34,553 nucleotides of DNA from SAR86 cluster bacterium (GCA_002401885.1 NVUL01000059.1:1-34553); one strand, 5' to 3'. Shown: positions 25,830-33,779, counted from the stretch's first letter. A program made the numbers and translations. Notes: generated by a model not told the origin, from the sequence alone.

Positions 25830-26945
25830 TTATACATTTGGTAGTCGATACACTCGCTGTGCAGTATCGTGAAACAGTGCTGCCCGCTCGTCCGTAGAGT
25901 AGCCTGTCGTCAATTTCTTAAATTGATTCCACAGTACAGTGTAGGAACACGATAGTTTATCGACAGGAAAATTACTCTCAAACATGCAACGCTCTGGCCC
26001 AAACTGATCGATTATGTAGTGATACCAGTCCTGATTGGTCTGCAACAATTGCTCCGACGTTGGTGGTTTGTCTCGCTCGTGCCAACCGTAGCCATTAACA
26101 ACCATCTGAATTCCACCAACTTTCGCTACAACGTTAGGGCATTTAGCAAGCTCGGCGACAGCGGGTTTCCATGCTGCGAATACTTCGTCACGCCGGCCCG
26201 CGTAACTGCCGATACCGATGGGCCCGCCGAGGTGGTTGAATATAATTGTTGTATCCGGGAAGGCCTTAGCTAAATCGGTAAGATCGGCTATATGCGTGTG
26301 ATACAGCCAGCCTTCAAATGAAAGTCCATAGGTGCGGAGATGTGCGTAGCCCTTACGGAATTCTGGGTCCAATAGAATATGGTTGGGTGCGTCGGCGGCC
26401 CGGTTAGGGGTCACGGACAGGTCTGCCCAAGCGGCCCGATGGCGAATACCACGAAAGCGCTGCGGGCTGGCTGCAATCTGCGCTTCCAGAACCGCTGCAA
26501 CTCGATCTCCCAAACGCAAGTCGGCCGAGCCGACAATGCCTGTCGCCACGCGTGTTTCACCGTAGCCGCCGCTGGCGCTCTTGGCAGCAACGCCTTGCAC
26601 AAATTCGGTTTCTCCAACAACTTTTAGTTCTTCTGGTCCATCGGCTCGGTACATCGAGGTGCATTCTACAAAAACGGTCTGCCGAACATTGTGTGCACTG
26701 GTGTCGAGAAGCAGGTCCTCGAGCATGTAACGATTGCCAGGTCTGTCCCATAGATGGTGGTGGGGGTCGATTATGGGGAGATCTGGCTCAAGTGCAGCTT
26801 CGTCAGTTAGGGAGAGCCAGTCGGGCATCGGTTGCGCATGCGCTGCCCTGCTCATGAACCCTGACGTGCTAGCCGAGAGGGCGATGCCCCCCGCTGTGTA
26901 CAAACCTGCATGATTAATAAAATCGCGTCGTGTGATCTTGCTCAT
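25830..26945 (-). CDS. Tat-exported TIM-barrel amidohydrolase (COG3618, amidohydrolase 2 family)
   Basis: A 371-aa metal-dependent hydrolase. A twin-arginine signal (TRRDFINHAG) is followed by the barrel opening IIDPHHHLWD (D60, H62-H64). Later come RFRGIRHRAAW, TIIFNHLGGPIG and CMFESNFPVDK, the order of the family that includes 2-pyrone-4,6-dicarboxylate lactonase and L-fucono/L-rhamnono-lactonase-like enzymes. Most characterised relatives hydrolyse lactones. The ATG has GGAG nine bases upstream on the minus strand. It is divergent from the epoxide-hydrolase-like gene across 238 bp and upstream of the metallo-beta-lactamase-fold gene. The Tat signal implies periplasmic action with metal inserted before export. 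Confidence 0.9.
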   Translation of the reverse strand: MSKITRRDFINHAGLYTAGGIALSASTSGFMSRAAHAQPMPDWLSLTDEAALEPDLPIIDPHHHLWDRPGNRYMLEDLLLDTSAHNVRQTVFVECTSMYRADGPEELKVVGETEFVQGVAAKSASGGYGETRVATGIVGSADLRLGDRVAAVLEAQIAASPQRFRGIRHRAAWADLSVTPNRAADAPNHILLDPEFRKGYAHLRTYGLSFEGWLYHTHIADLTDLAKAFPDTTIIFNHLGGPIGIGSYAGRRDEVFAAWKPAVAELAKCPNVVAKVGGIQMVVNGYGWHERDKPPTSEQLLQTNQDWYHYIIDQFGPERCMFESNFPVDKLSCSYTVLWNQFKKLTTGYSTDERAALFHDTAQRVYRLPNV

Positions 26946-27115
26946 CGCAGTATCTCCGGAAGGCTGTTTTTACTTGTAGGCCGAATCTCTAGTTAGCAAT
27001 TAGTACTCAAACACCAGCTGATTATTTATCTTTTGCGGCTTACTGACAAGCTAACTCTCAACTGTGCCTCTAAACGATTGGGTGCATGTAGCTGTTGATG
27101 CGTTAAGCTAAAAAA

Positions 27116-27144
27116 TTGGGCTAAGGGTAAAAATACAGTATTCT
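27116..27144 (+). promoter_or_regulatory. Candidate sigma-70 promoter for the epoxide-hydrolase-like gene
   Basis: TTGGGC (27116-27121), a 17-bp spacer and TATTCT (27139-27144) would start transcription near 27151, about 33 bases before the ATG. The match is moderate. The rest of the divergent intergenic space 26946-27183 shows only an imperfect TAGCT/AGCTA inverted repeat and no gene. Confidence 0.35.
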
Positions 27145-27183
27145 GTCTAGCCTCTGCCTCAAAAATGGATCAGGCGAACACCG

Positions 27184-28443
27184 ATGAGTGATTATTCGCG
27201 TAGACAATTTTTGTTAGCATCCTCAGTACTTGTACCTGCTGTAATAGCTTCTGGCGCTGTGGTAGCTCAGGCGACTGGCGTGGGCGTAGAATTGCAGCCT
27301 TATCCTACTGCATGGCTGCCTGCAGGAATTCGCTCCCGTTTCGTTAACAATGTGAACGGCTTGCGAGTTCATGTGCTGGAAGCTGGCTATGAAGCTAGCG
27401 GCAGGCCAGCTTTATTGTTGCTGCATGGCTTTCCTGAACTGGCCTACAGCTGGCGGCGAATCATGTTGCCTCTGGCAGAGGCTGGCTATCACGTTATCGT
27501 GCCCGACGTTCGTGGTTATGGGCGCACTACCGGGTGGAGCGCCGATTACGACACAGATCTGACACCCTTTCGTCGCCTAAACAAAGTCCGCGATGCCTTG
27601 GGTCTGGTTGCTGCCTTTGGCTATGAGTCGGTGGCTGCTGTTATTGGCCACGATGCCGGCTCGCCGCTCGCCGGCTGGTGTGCCCTTACTCGCCCTGATG
27701 TATTCAAATCCGTGGTAATGATGAGCGCGCCGTTTGGCGGGCCCTCAACTTTACCCTTCGATACTATTGATAATCCACCTCGATCAGACGTCCCTGCTAC
27801 GGCAGATGTTTACGCCGCTCTGGCGAAGCTGCCACGGCCCCGCAAGCACTATCAGCGCTACTACAGGACCCGTGAGGCGAATGAAAACATGTGGCATGCC
27901 GAGCAAGGCATTGATGATTTTATTCGAGGGTATTACCACTTCAAAAGTGCTGACTGGGAAGGAAACCAACCGCATCGACTTACTGCGCGCACAGCAGAGC
28001 AATGGGCATTGATGCCTGAGTACTACATCATGGACTTAGATAGCGGCATGGCAGAAACAGTGGCGGCGCAAATGCCTTCCGCCGCAGAAATAGCCGCTAA
28101 TGCCTGGCTGCCCGATGCTGCGCTTCAGGTCTATGCCGCGGAGTATGGACGCACCAGCTTTCAAGGCGGCTTAAATGGCTATCGTATGGGTGGCACTACA
28201 ATTGGCCGTGCGGAAGTGGAGCTGTATTCCGGCAAAACGATCGATCAGCCTTCCATGTTTATCAGTGGTAGCAGCGACTGGGGGACCTACCAGAGTCCGG
28301 GAGCATTCGAGCGTATGCAGGAGCGAGCCTGCACAGATATGCGAGCAGTGCATCTTATCGATGGTGCCGGACACTGGGTGCAGCAGGAACAAGCAGGTGT
28401 CGTTTCTCAGTTGATTTTAGATTTCTTGAGAAACACTGGCTAG
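27184..28443 (+). CDS. Tat-exported alpha/beta hydrolase, epoxide-hydrolase-like
   Basis: A 419-aa alpha/beta-hydrolase. A twin-arginine signal (YSRRQFLLASS) precedes the catalytic domain. HGFPE (81-85) is the oxyanion motif typical of soluble epoxide hydrolases. GHDAG (155-159) has nucleophile D157, and GAGHW near the C-terminus supplies catalytic H397. The cap domain between about 200 and 330 is rich in tyrosines (HYQRYYRTRE, GYYHF), which in epoxide hydrolases activate the ring oxygen. An aspartate nucleophile with HGFPE separates it from serine esterases. Haloalkane dehalogenase is a weaker alternative. It is divergent from the amidohydrolase and followed by two propeller genes. Substrate unknown. 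Confidence 0.88.
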   Translation: MSDYSRRQFLLASSVLVPAVIASGAVVAQATGVGVELQPYPTAWLPAGIRSRFVNNVNGLRVHVLEAGYEASGRPALLLLHGFPELAYSWRRIMLPLAEAGYHVIVPDVRGYGRTTGWSADYDTDLTPFRRLNKVRDALGLVAAFGYESVAAVIGHDAGSPLAGWCALTRPDVFKSVVMMSAPFGGPSTLPFDTIDNPPRSDVPATADVYAALAKLPRPRKHYQRYYRTREANENMWHAEQGIDDFIRGYYHFKSADWEGNQPHRLTARTAEQWALMPEYYIMDLDSGMAETVAAQMPSAAEIAANAWLPDAALQVYAAEYGRTSFQGGLNGYRMGGTTIGRAEVELYSGKTIDQPSMFISGSSDWGTYQSPGAFERMQERACTDMRAVHLIDGAGHWVQQEQAGVVSQLILDFLRNTG

Positions 28444-28573
28444 CGTAAAAAGCCAAGAGTGTGAAGGCACTTTATAGTTAGAGAGGCCCTCTGCAGGGCT
28501 ATTAACTAAATTAGGTGAATCGACTAATTACCGTCCGTGTACTTTGCTCATTACAAAGGGAAAAGGAAAATTC

Positions 28574-29770
28574 ATGACCACACTAAAAAAAATATTGTCC
28601 CTAACACTGCTAACTTGCTTGCTGTTCGCGCTTAACGCCGGTCAGGCGCTACTTTCTACAACGGTAAGCGCTGCAAATGACGGCCAAAGTGTTCCCAGTT
28701 TTGAAGTCGATCCTTTTTGGCCGCAACCCCTGCCAAACAAATGGATTTTGGGCAGAACCATAGGCGTCGATGTCGATGAAAGAGATCATGTCTTCATCGT
28801 ACACCGCGATTCCGATGAGTTGTTCATGTCACAAGAGTTAGGTTTGGATCTGGGTAATTCGCAATGCTGTACAGCAGCGCCGCCAATTTTGGAATTTGAT
28901 GCCGAGGGAAATTTAGTTAGCTCCTGGGGCGGTATTTCAGAGAGTGGTGAATATGAATGGCCTGCATCAAATCATGGGATTGAGGTAGCCGCCAACGGCA
29001 ATGTTTGGATTGGTGGAAATGGCAGTGGTGACTCCCATGTATTGGTGTTCACTCGCGATGGTGAATATGTACGTACTATTGGCGAGCCGGGCAATGGGCG
29101 CGACAGCAATAGCACAACGCACTTTGCCCGCGTCGCCGAGATCGCGATTGATAGAACGGGTACCGAGGCCTATCTGGCAGACGGCTACGTTAACCGCAGA
29201 GTAGCCGTAGTAGATGTTGCGACCGGTGCATTCAAGCGCTACTGGGGGGCCTATGGCAATCGCCCTGATGACGAGGCTGACAATAGCTATATTCCCGGTC
29301 AGCCTTTGCCACAGCAATTTAAGGGGCCGGTGCACTGCGCCGAGCCATCGAATGACGATCTGATCTATGTGTGCGATAGAGGCGGCGACCGAATTCAGGT
29401 GTTTAGGCCCGATGGCACCTTCGTGAAAGAGGGAATGGTTGCACCGGAAACGCTGGCTATGGGCTCAACCTGGGATATTGCTTTTTCTCAAGACGATGAT
29501 CAGGAATTTATCTACGTGGCTGATGGTTCAAATATGAAGGTGCATATTCTGGATCGGGATTCTCTAGAGGTGCTTTACACGTTTGGTGAAGGAGGCAGAC
29601 AGCCCGGCATGTTTTTCTCACCACACAGTATAGCAACTGACTCAGAGGGTAATATCTATACGACTGAAACCTACGAAGGCAAGAGAGTTCAGAAGTTTCT
29701 GTATAAAGGCAGGGTGCCCCTGAGCAATGTGCGTGAGGGTGCGGCTTGGCCGGCGGCGGATATTAACTAG
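28574..29770 (+). CDS. Exported NHL-repeat beta-propeller protein
   Basis: A 398-aa protein with a Sec signal peptide (KKILSLTLLTCLLFALNAG...TVSA). NHL-type blades follow, for example VDVDERDHVFIVHRD, HGIEVAANGNVWIGG, YVCDRGGDRIQVFRPDG and SIATDSEGNIYTTETYEGKRVQKF. The layout resembles the propeller of peptidyl-alpha-hydroxyglycine alpha-amidating lyase and related 6-bladed proteins, but I cannot assign that activity. A vicinal cysteine pair (SQCCTAA) is present. The frame extends to TTG 28544, but ATG 28574 has AAGGA at 28563-28567 and gives a clean signal peptide. The lactonase-like lipoprotein gene begins 15 bp downstream, so the two form an operon. The possible promoter region 28444-28543 holds a small GCCCT/AGGGC hairpin. 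Confidence 0.82.
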   Translation: MTTLKKILSLTLLTCLLFALNAGQALLSTTVSAANDGQSVPSFEVDPFWPQPLPNKWILGRTIGVDVDERDHVFIVHRDSDELFMSQELGLDLGNSQCCTAAPPILEFDAEGNLVSSWGGISESGEYEWPASNHGIEVAANGNVWIGGNGSGDSHVLVFTRDGEYVRTIGEPGNGRDSNSTTHFARVAEIAIDRTGTEAYLADGYVNRRVAVVDVATGAFKRYWGAYGNRPDDEADNSYIPGQPLPQQFKGPVHCAEPSNDDLIYVCDRGGDRIQVFRPDGTFVKEGMVAPETLAMGSTWDIAFSQDDDQEFIYVADGSNMKVHILDRDSLEVLYTFGEGGRQPGMFFSPHSIATDSEGNIYTTETYEGKRVQKFLYKGRVPLSNVREGAAWPAADIN

Positions 29771-29785
29771 TTGGGAGTAACGCAA

Positions 29786-30745
29786 ATGAAGAGACTTACC
29801 CTTTGGATGACAATTGTCTTGTTGCCTCTGATCTCCGCCTGTGGGCAGCTATCGGCAGAACGCTCCGTGTCGGTGGCAGCGACTGTCGCCTTCACTGAGG
29901 GGCCAACCGTGGCGGAAGATGGCACGGTTTATTTCACTGACCTCTACAGTAATCGAATAATGCGGCGATCGCCAGAAGGCGCGGTCTCCGTATTTCGTCA
30001 GCCTAGTCACCGTGCAAATGGCTTGATCTTTGACAGCGAATGGCGCTTGCTAGCCTGCGAAGGGGGTGATGGCGATACGGTATTGCCGCGCGTCACTCGA
30101 ACCAATATGGACACGGGTGAAATTGAAGTCATTGCCGATGAATACAACGGCAAGCAGCTGCATCAACCAAACGATCTAACTTTCGATGCGCTTGGGCGCA
30201 TCTATTTTACCGATAGGCCCGGGCCCAATCCTCGGCCTGAGCAGACCGGAGTACACGGCGTATACCGAATAGATCTAGATGGAACGATAGAACGAATCCT
30301 CACCGAGCCGGAGGTAATGCGGCCAAACGGCATAATAATCTCTCCAGATGATGCCACCTTGTATGTCATCGAGACTGAGCAAGCCGAAGGGGGCCCAAGG
30401 CTGATTCGCGCCTATGATTTGAGTGCCGAAGGCCGGGTTAGTAATTCGCGCGTGTTTCATGACTTCTATCCCGGGCGCAGCGGGGATGGCATGACCATCG
30501 ACAGCGAAGGTAATTTGTATGTCGCCGCTGGTTTAAACAATTTGCGCGGGACCAGTGAAACACTTGCTACCGTCGCGGGTATCCATGTATTTTCACCCTC
30601 AGGCGAACTACTCGAACATATCCCAATTCCCGAGGACACGATTACCAACGCGGCGTTTGGTGGTCCGGATCTGCGTACTCTATATATTACTGCGGGCAAG
30701 ACTTTGTTTAGTGTTAGGACCGATATTGAGGGGACTAGGAGGTAG
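29786..30745 (+). CDS. SMP-30/gluconolactonase-family lipoprotein
   Basis: A 319-aa lipoprotein: signal peptide with lipobox LISAC (Cys19), then a six-bladed propeller of the SMP-30/gluconolactonase family. Signature segments are AFTEGPTVAEDGTVYFTD (the glutamate is a metal ligand in the family), HRANGLIFDSEWRLLACEGG, HQPNDLTFDALGRIYFTD and MRPNGIIISPDDATLYVIE. Characterised relatives hydrolyse aldonolactones such as glucono-1,5-lactone with a divalent metal. ATG 29786 has GGGAG at 29773-29777; the frame also runs back to a TTG at 29771, right after the upstream stop. Being 15 bp from the NHL propeller gene suggests co-expression. It could process the product of a lactone-forming oxidase, but that link is inferred. 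Confidence 0.87.
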   Translation: MKRLTLWMTIVLLPLISACGQLSAERSVSVAATVAFTEGPTVAEDGTVYFTDLYSNRIMRRSPEGAVSVFRQPSHRANGLIFDSEWRLLACEGGDGDTVLPRVTRTNMDTGEIEVIADEYNGKQLHQPNDLTFDALGRIYFTDRPGPNPRPEQTGVHGVYRIDLDGTIERILTEPEVMRPNGIIISPDDATLYVIETEQAEGGPRLIRAYDLSAEGRVSNSRVFHDFYPGRSGDGMTIDSEGNLYVAAGLNNLRGTSETLATVAGIHVFSPSGELLEHIPIPEDTITNAAFGGPDLRTLYITAGKTLFSVRTDIEGTRR

Positions 30746-30812
30746 TCCCGAGCCCAATTTTTAAAATAATACGAATAAGGGTGGCGAGTAATTCGCCGAA
30801 GGATAAGCTGAA

Positions 30813-31028
30813 ATGTGTGGCAATGTGAAATTGACCGCCAAGGAAATTGAAGTTGTTGAACTTATCGATCGAGGTTTGTCGAACAAAGAAATTGCTCGTG
30901 AGCTACAAGCTGAATTAAGCACTGTAAAAAACCATGTGCACGCGATTTTGTGCAAGTTTAGAGTCAATCGACGAATTATGGCGGCTGCTGAATATCATAG
31001 ACAAAGCGAAAAAAAGGTTAATAAATAG
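30813..31028 (+). CDS. Small LuxR/GerE-type HTH protein (DNA-binding domain only)
   Basis: A 71-aa protein made almost wholly of a LuxR-type helix-turn-helix: LTAKEIEVVELIDRGLSNKEIA, then STVKNHVHAILCKFRVNRR. The E-x-E-V, G-S-NKEIA and TVKNHV pattern is the GerE signature. It has no receiver, autoinducer or PAS domain, so it is either an orphan regulator like GerE itself or an eroded remnant of a larger regulator. AAGGA at 30799-30803 supports ATG 30813, which argues for a real short gene. It lies 67 bp after the gluconolactonase-family gene and ends 4 bases before a 46-bp palindrome that could terminate it. Targets are unknown; autoregulation or control of the neighbouring hydrolase cluster is possible. 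Confidence 0.85.
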   Translation: MCGNVKLTAKEIEVVELIDRGLSNKEIARELQAELSTVKNHVHAILCKFRVNRRIMAAAEYHRQSEKKVNK

Positions 31029-31032
31029 ATAA

Positions 31033-31078
31033 TGGGGTCAGAGTAAATATCCAGTACTGGATATTTACTCTGACCCCA
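31033..31078. repeat. 46-bp perfect palindromic repeat (copy A)
   Basis: A perfect 46-bp palindrome whose outer arm reads TGGGGTCAGAGTAAATAT, with CCAGTACTGG at the centre (31051-31060). It lies between two convergent genes, 4 bases after one and 5 before the other, so it may also act as a transcription terminator. Related copies occur at 32195-32240, 32720-32749 and 34529-34553. The motif resembles repeats mobilised by REP-associated (Y1) transposases in gammaproteobacteria; no transposase is in the window. Confidence 0.92.
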
Positions 31079-31083
31079 AATAA

Positions 31084-32121
31084 CTAGTTCCCACTCTCTC
31101 CCGCAGCGGCACGACGCTCAAGCATGCGTTCCCCACGAAGAATGTTTTGCATGCCATAGTTGCCTTCGTGGCAGCCATACTCATACAGGATGCCTGCCAC
31201 TTTGGTCATTGGCATCGTCGCAACAATTTTATCAGTAAAGGTGGAAGAATCTTCAAGCGTCCACTCGTACTCAACTGTGAATTGGTCGGTACGCGTAAAT
31301 CGCTCGGTGAGCATCTTGTCTTTGGCGTTTCCAAAGCGGCTGAAGCTGGGAGTGAGATCGGTGAAGTTCCTAGTCGTCACCACTAGCGAATCGCCGTCCC
31401 AGTAGCCTCGAGAATCACCCGACCACTGACGAATATCATCATCCAGTACACCACGGTCATCCAGCGGAACGATGCGCGCGTCGTGAACCATCTCGGTCAT
31501 AATTACCGCATGGTCCTTGTTCTGAAAAATCTGCACATTCGCGTTGTAACCACCCCCGGTAAATGGAGGCCCGGCATTGAAGCCTATTAGGCATCGTTCG
31601 GATAGACCTCGGTCTTCCGGTCCATCCTTGCCAATGCCGCCGAAGACGGCAAGTACGGGACGGTCGCCCTCGACATCGTCCCCAAGATTTGCGGTATGCA
31701 CCGCAGTGCCTTCGACTCGATCAGGAAAACGGCCGTTTGGCGGATAGACGATCAGCGAGGTGCGAACGTTTTCGCCGATGCCCGCAGATTCATACCAGAA
31801 ATTATTATAGCCACCAGGATTCTCACCTGCAGGCGGAGCTTGAGGGTTCAGCACCAGCTCGGCTTCCGCCGCATCGGCGGCAATTCGCCGTTCTTCCTGC
31901 CGGACACGGTCTTGCTCTACCTCTGCTGGCGTTAGAAATTCTTGGGTGCCGAAGCGCTCGGGTCGCTGCATCGGTGTGCTGGAATTGAAATTCCAGACGC
32001 CCTGCAAGTCGGGCTGGCCCCATTCCGTTCTGGGTGCTACGTAGTTGTCAGCTGCCTGGGCGAGGGATACACCAATTGGGGCTATCAGGACTGAAATAAA
32101 TAGGAGTAGTTTGGTTTTCAT
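31084..32121 (-). CDS. Conserved secreted protein of unknown function
   Basis: A 345-aa exported protein with a signal peptide (KTKLLLFISVLIAP...LAQAA). The mature part begins with EWGQPDLQGVWNF. It contains a charged helix (about 75-105), SERCLIGFNAGPP, IFQNKDHAVIMTEMVHDARIV, QWSGDSRGYWDGDSLVV and YEYGCHEGNYGMQNILRG. I recognise this as a family frequent in acidobacteria and environmental gammaproteobacteria, often near TonB receptors and hydrolases, but know of no tested function. Conserved His, Glu and Cys residues could bind a ligand. The frame also allows GTG at 32130; ATG 32121 is preferred, with GTGAG four bases upstream. It is convergent with the LuxR-type gene and bracketed by two palindromic repeats. 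Confidence 0.82.
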   Translation of the reverse strand: MKTKLLLFISVLIAPIGVSLAQAADNYVAPRTEWGQPDLQGVWNFNSSTPMQRPERFGTQEFLTPAEVEQDRVRQEERRIAADAAEAELVLNPQAPPAGENPGGYNNFWYESAGIGENVRTSLIVYPPNGRFPDRVEGTAVHTANLGDDVEGDRPVLAVFGGIGKDGPEDRGLSERCLIGFNAGPPFTGGGYNANVQIFQNKDHAVIMTEMVHDARIVPLDDRGVLDDDIRQWSGDSRGYWDGDSLVVTTRNFTDLTPSFSRFGNAKDKMLTERFTRTDQFTVEYEWTLEDSSTFTDKIVATMPMTKVAGILYEYGCHEGNYGMQNILRGERMLERRAAAGESGN

Positions 32122-32194
32122 GATGCTCACTGTATTTTGCGGGGTATGGGGCGTAAGTTAGTATCTTGCACAGAACTAATCAACAAGATAAAAA

Positions 32195-32240
32195 TGGGCT
32201 CAGAGTAAGTATACAGTACTGTAGATTTACTCCGATCCCA
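32195..32240. repeat. 46-bp palindromic repeat, diverged (copy B)
   Basis: Same length as copy A; the left arm starts TGGGCTCAGAGTAAGTAT and the right arm ends TCCGATCCCA, with ACAGTACTGT at the centre. The arms differ at about four positions, so this is an older copy. It sits in the divergent space between the secreted protein (minus) and the membrane protein (plus), 38 bases before the latter's ATG. Confidence 0.85.
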
Positions 32241-32278
32241 ATGGTCACTTAAACCACTACCTAGCAAGGGAGCACACG

Positions 32279-32716
32279 ATGGAAGAGTTGAGTATCCCAG
32301 CAACACTGAATGAGGCCATTTTTAGCGAACCGCTGTGGCTGCAAGCCTGGGTGATGCTGCTGGTCATCGCTAATATAGCGGCGATCCCCTTTGCTCTTAC
32401 CAAGGTGGAGGGTGCCTGGAAGCTGCGCAAGGAGTGTCTGGCGATCGTTGTGTCGTTTGTAGTTGCAGCGATCCTGATGGACTGGATGTATAACACTTTC
32501 GGCTATGTGCGCTTACTGGGAATGGCGCATCTCATCGCCTGGACGCCGGCGTTTGTGTATGTACTTATGCGGCGCAAGGAGCTCGGTATGAGTACGGCAT
32601 TTGGTAAGTACGTTCACTTCTATCTGGTTACGGCGGGTCTATCGCTGGCTGTCGATTTGCTGGATGTGGTTCGCTATCTGCTGGGTGACGGTGAGCTTTA
32701 TTTGCGTTGGGCCTAG
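32279..32716 (+). CDS. Small four-helix integral membrane protein, unknown function
   Basis: A 145-aa protein with four predicted membrane segments: about 18-40 (PLWLQAWVMLLVIANIAAIPF), 53-72, 78-96 and 108-132. Loops are basic (KVEGAWKLRKE, MRRKELG), suggesting a cytoplasmic face. ATG 32279 has AAGGGAG at 32266-32272, so it is well placed for translation. I do not recognise a characterised family. The gene is flanked on both sides by copies of the palindromic repeat (32195-32240 and 32720-32749). Confidence 0.75.
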   Translation: MEELSIPATLNEAIFSEPLWLQAWVMLLVIANIAAIPFALTKVEGAWKLRKECLAIVVSFVVAAILMDWMYNTFGYVRLLGMAHLIAWTPAFVYVLMRRKELGMSTAFGKYVHFYLVTAGLSLAVDLLDVVRYLLGDGELYLRWA

Positions 32717-32719
32717 GAC

Positions 32720-32749
32720 GGGTCGGAAAGTGCTGATGCTCTGACCCCA
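32720..32749. repeat. Shortened remnant of the palindromic repeat (copy C)
   Basis: CTCTGACCCCA at 32739-32749 is identical to the right end of copy A. Its left partner GGGTCGGA (32720-32727) pairs with TCTGACCC (32740-32747) with one G-T wobble, leaving a 12-nt loop, so the middle of the element seems deleted. It begins 4 bases after the stop of the membrane-protein gene. Confidence 0.65.
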
Positions 32750-32837
32750 CTTATTGGACCCACAAATATCATTGCAATTTGCATCTCTAAGATGCAAAGT
32801 AAAGTCTCCAATTCATTCATGATATTCGGAGGCTCCT

Positions 32838-33779
32838 ATGCACAAGCTACTTTCTATAGCGCTCGCTCTATCGATGGTTGTTGGGCTGCCGAGCAACGCA
32901 GATACCGAGTTCGAAGACTCCATACCCATCGACGTAGCCGAGGTTTTGTTCGATGCTTCACTCAACAACCAGCTCGAAATCTACTCTGATATTGCCAATG
33001 AATTCCCCGCGTTCACAGTTCCAGATGACTTCTCTGTTGTGGGGAGTGTTATTGATAACTATAACGTTCGTGCAGTGCTCAGTACTAATCTGAGTCGAGA
33101 ACAGGGAATGCAGTCGCTTATCGCAGCCTTCGAACAGGAGAATTGGCAGGAGTTTCCAGAAATGAGGCCGCGAGCTTCAGACAGTGGTTTTGTGGCTTCC
33201 GCTCCTGCCATTACTAACATCGCTACTGCACTTTGTCATGATGAAATAGGGCGCCTGTCTATTAGTTCAACCGAGAGGGGCTCCTCAAATTATTTTGCGA
33301 TCGGCAGGTACAACCTATTCGGGAATCCTCAGCGGAGCTGTGCAAACCAGATTGCTCAGCAAGAGCAGGCAATGGCGCAGATGGGCTTCTCAGGAGGGGT
33401 GAGGCAATATATGCCGCGCATGGAAGTGCCTGAATCGGAGAATATTCAACCACGAGGCGCCTTTATTGGAGGGAGTTCTTCAAGTGGCAATAATACTGCG
33501 GAAACTGATATCAATTTGAAATCTGATTTGGGTATAGGGGAGCTTTATACGCACTTCGCGGCACAAATTATTGAGCAGGATTGGGTGATCGACTCTGAAG
33601 TTGTTGGAGAGCGGAGCGCTAGTGGTACGTGGACTAAGTCACCGACGGCTGATTTGGAGCTTGTGGGGACGCTTTCTGTTTTGGAGACGTCTAATGGGAA
33701 TTATGAGCTGAGGTTCAGGTTAAGGGCTGAGGGTGAGCAGGGGAATGTTGGGGTTTTCTTCGAGGGACGAATTAGATAG
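32838..33779 (+). CDS. Secreted protein of unknown function
   Basis: A 313-aa protein with a short Sec signal peptide (HKLLSIALALSMVVGLPSNA). The mature part has two similar-looking segments. The first has FTVPDDFSVVGSV, then SREQGMQSLIAAFEQENWQEFP; the second has LKSDLGIGELYTHFAAQIIEQDWVIDSE. Each pairs a short strand with a helix and an (E)QxxW motif, suggesting an internal duplication. A low-complexity linker (GGSSSSGNNTAE) separates them. GGAGG at 32828-32832 supports the ATG. Four residues on, no lipobox is seen, so it should be periplasmic or secreted. I cannot assign a family. A membrane-protein gene follows 64 bp downstream and may be co-transcribed. Confidence 0.78.
   Translation: MHKLLSIALALSMVVGLPSNADTEFEDSIPIDVAEVLFDASLNNQLEIYSDIANEFPAFTVPDDFSVVGSVIDNYNVRAVLSTNLSREQGMQSLIAAFEQENWQEFPEMRPRASDSGFVASAPAITNIATALCHDEIGRLSISSTERGSSNYFAIGRYNLFGNPQRSCANQIAQQEQAMAQMGFSGGVRQYMPRMEVPESENIQPRGAFIGGSSSSGNNTAETDINLKSDLGIGELYTHFAAQIIEQDWVIDSEVVGERSASGTWTKSPTADLELVGTLSVLETSNGNYELRFRLRAEGEQGNVGVFFEGRIR

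Noticed and set aside
27127..27150. ACAG-tatt-CTGT near the epoxide-hydrolase-like gene as a LexA (SOS) box
   Set aside because: A LexA box needs CTGT-N8-ACAG; here the half-sites are in the opposite order and too close. The centres of the 46-bp repeats were rejected for the same reason.
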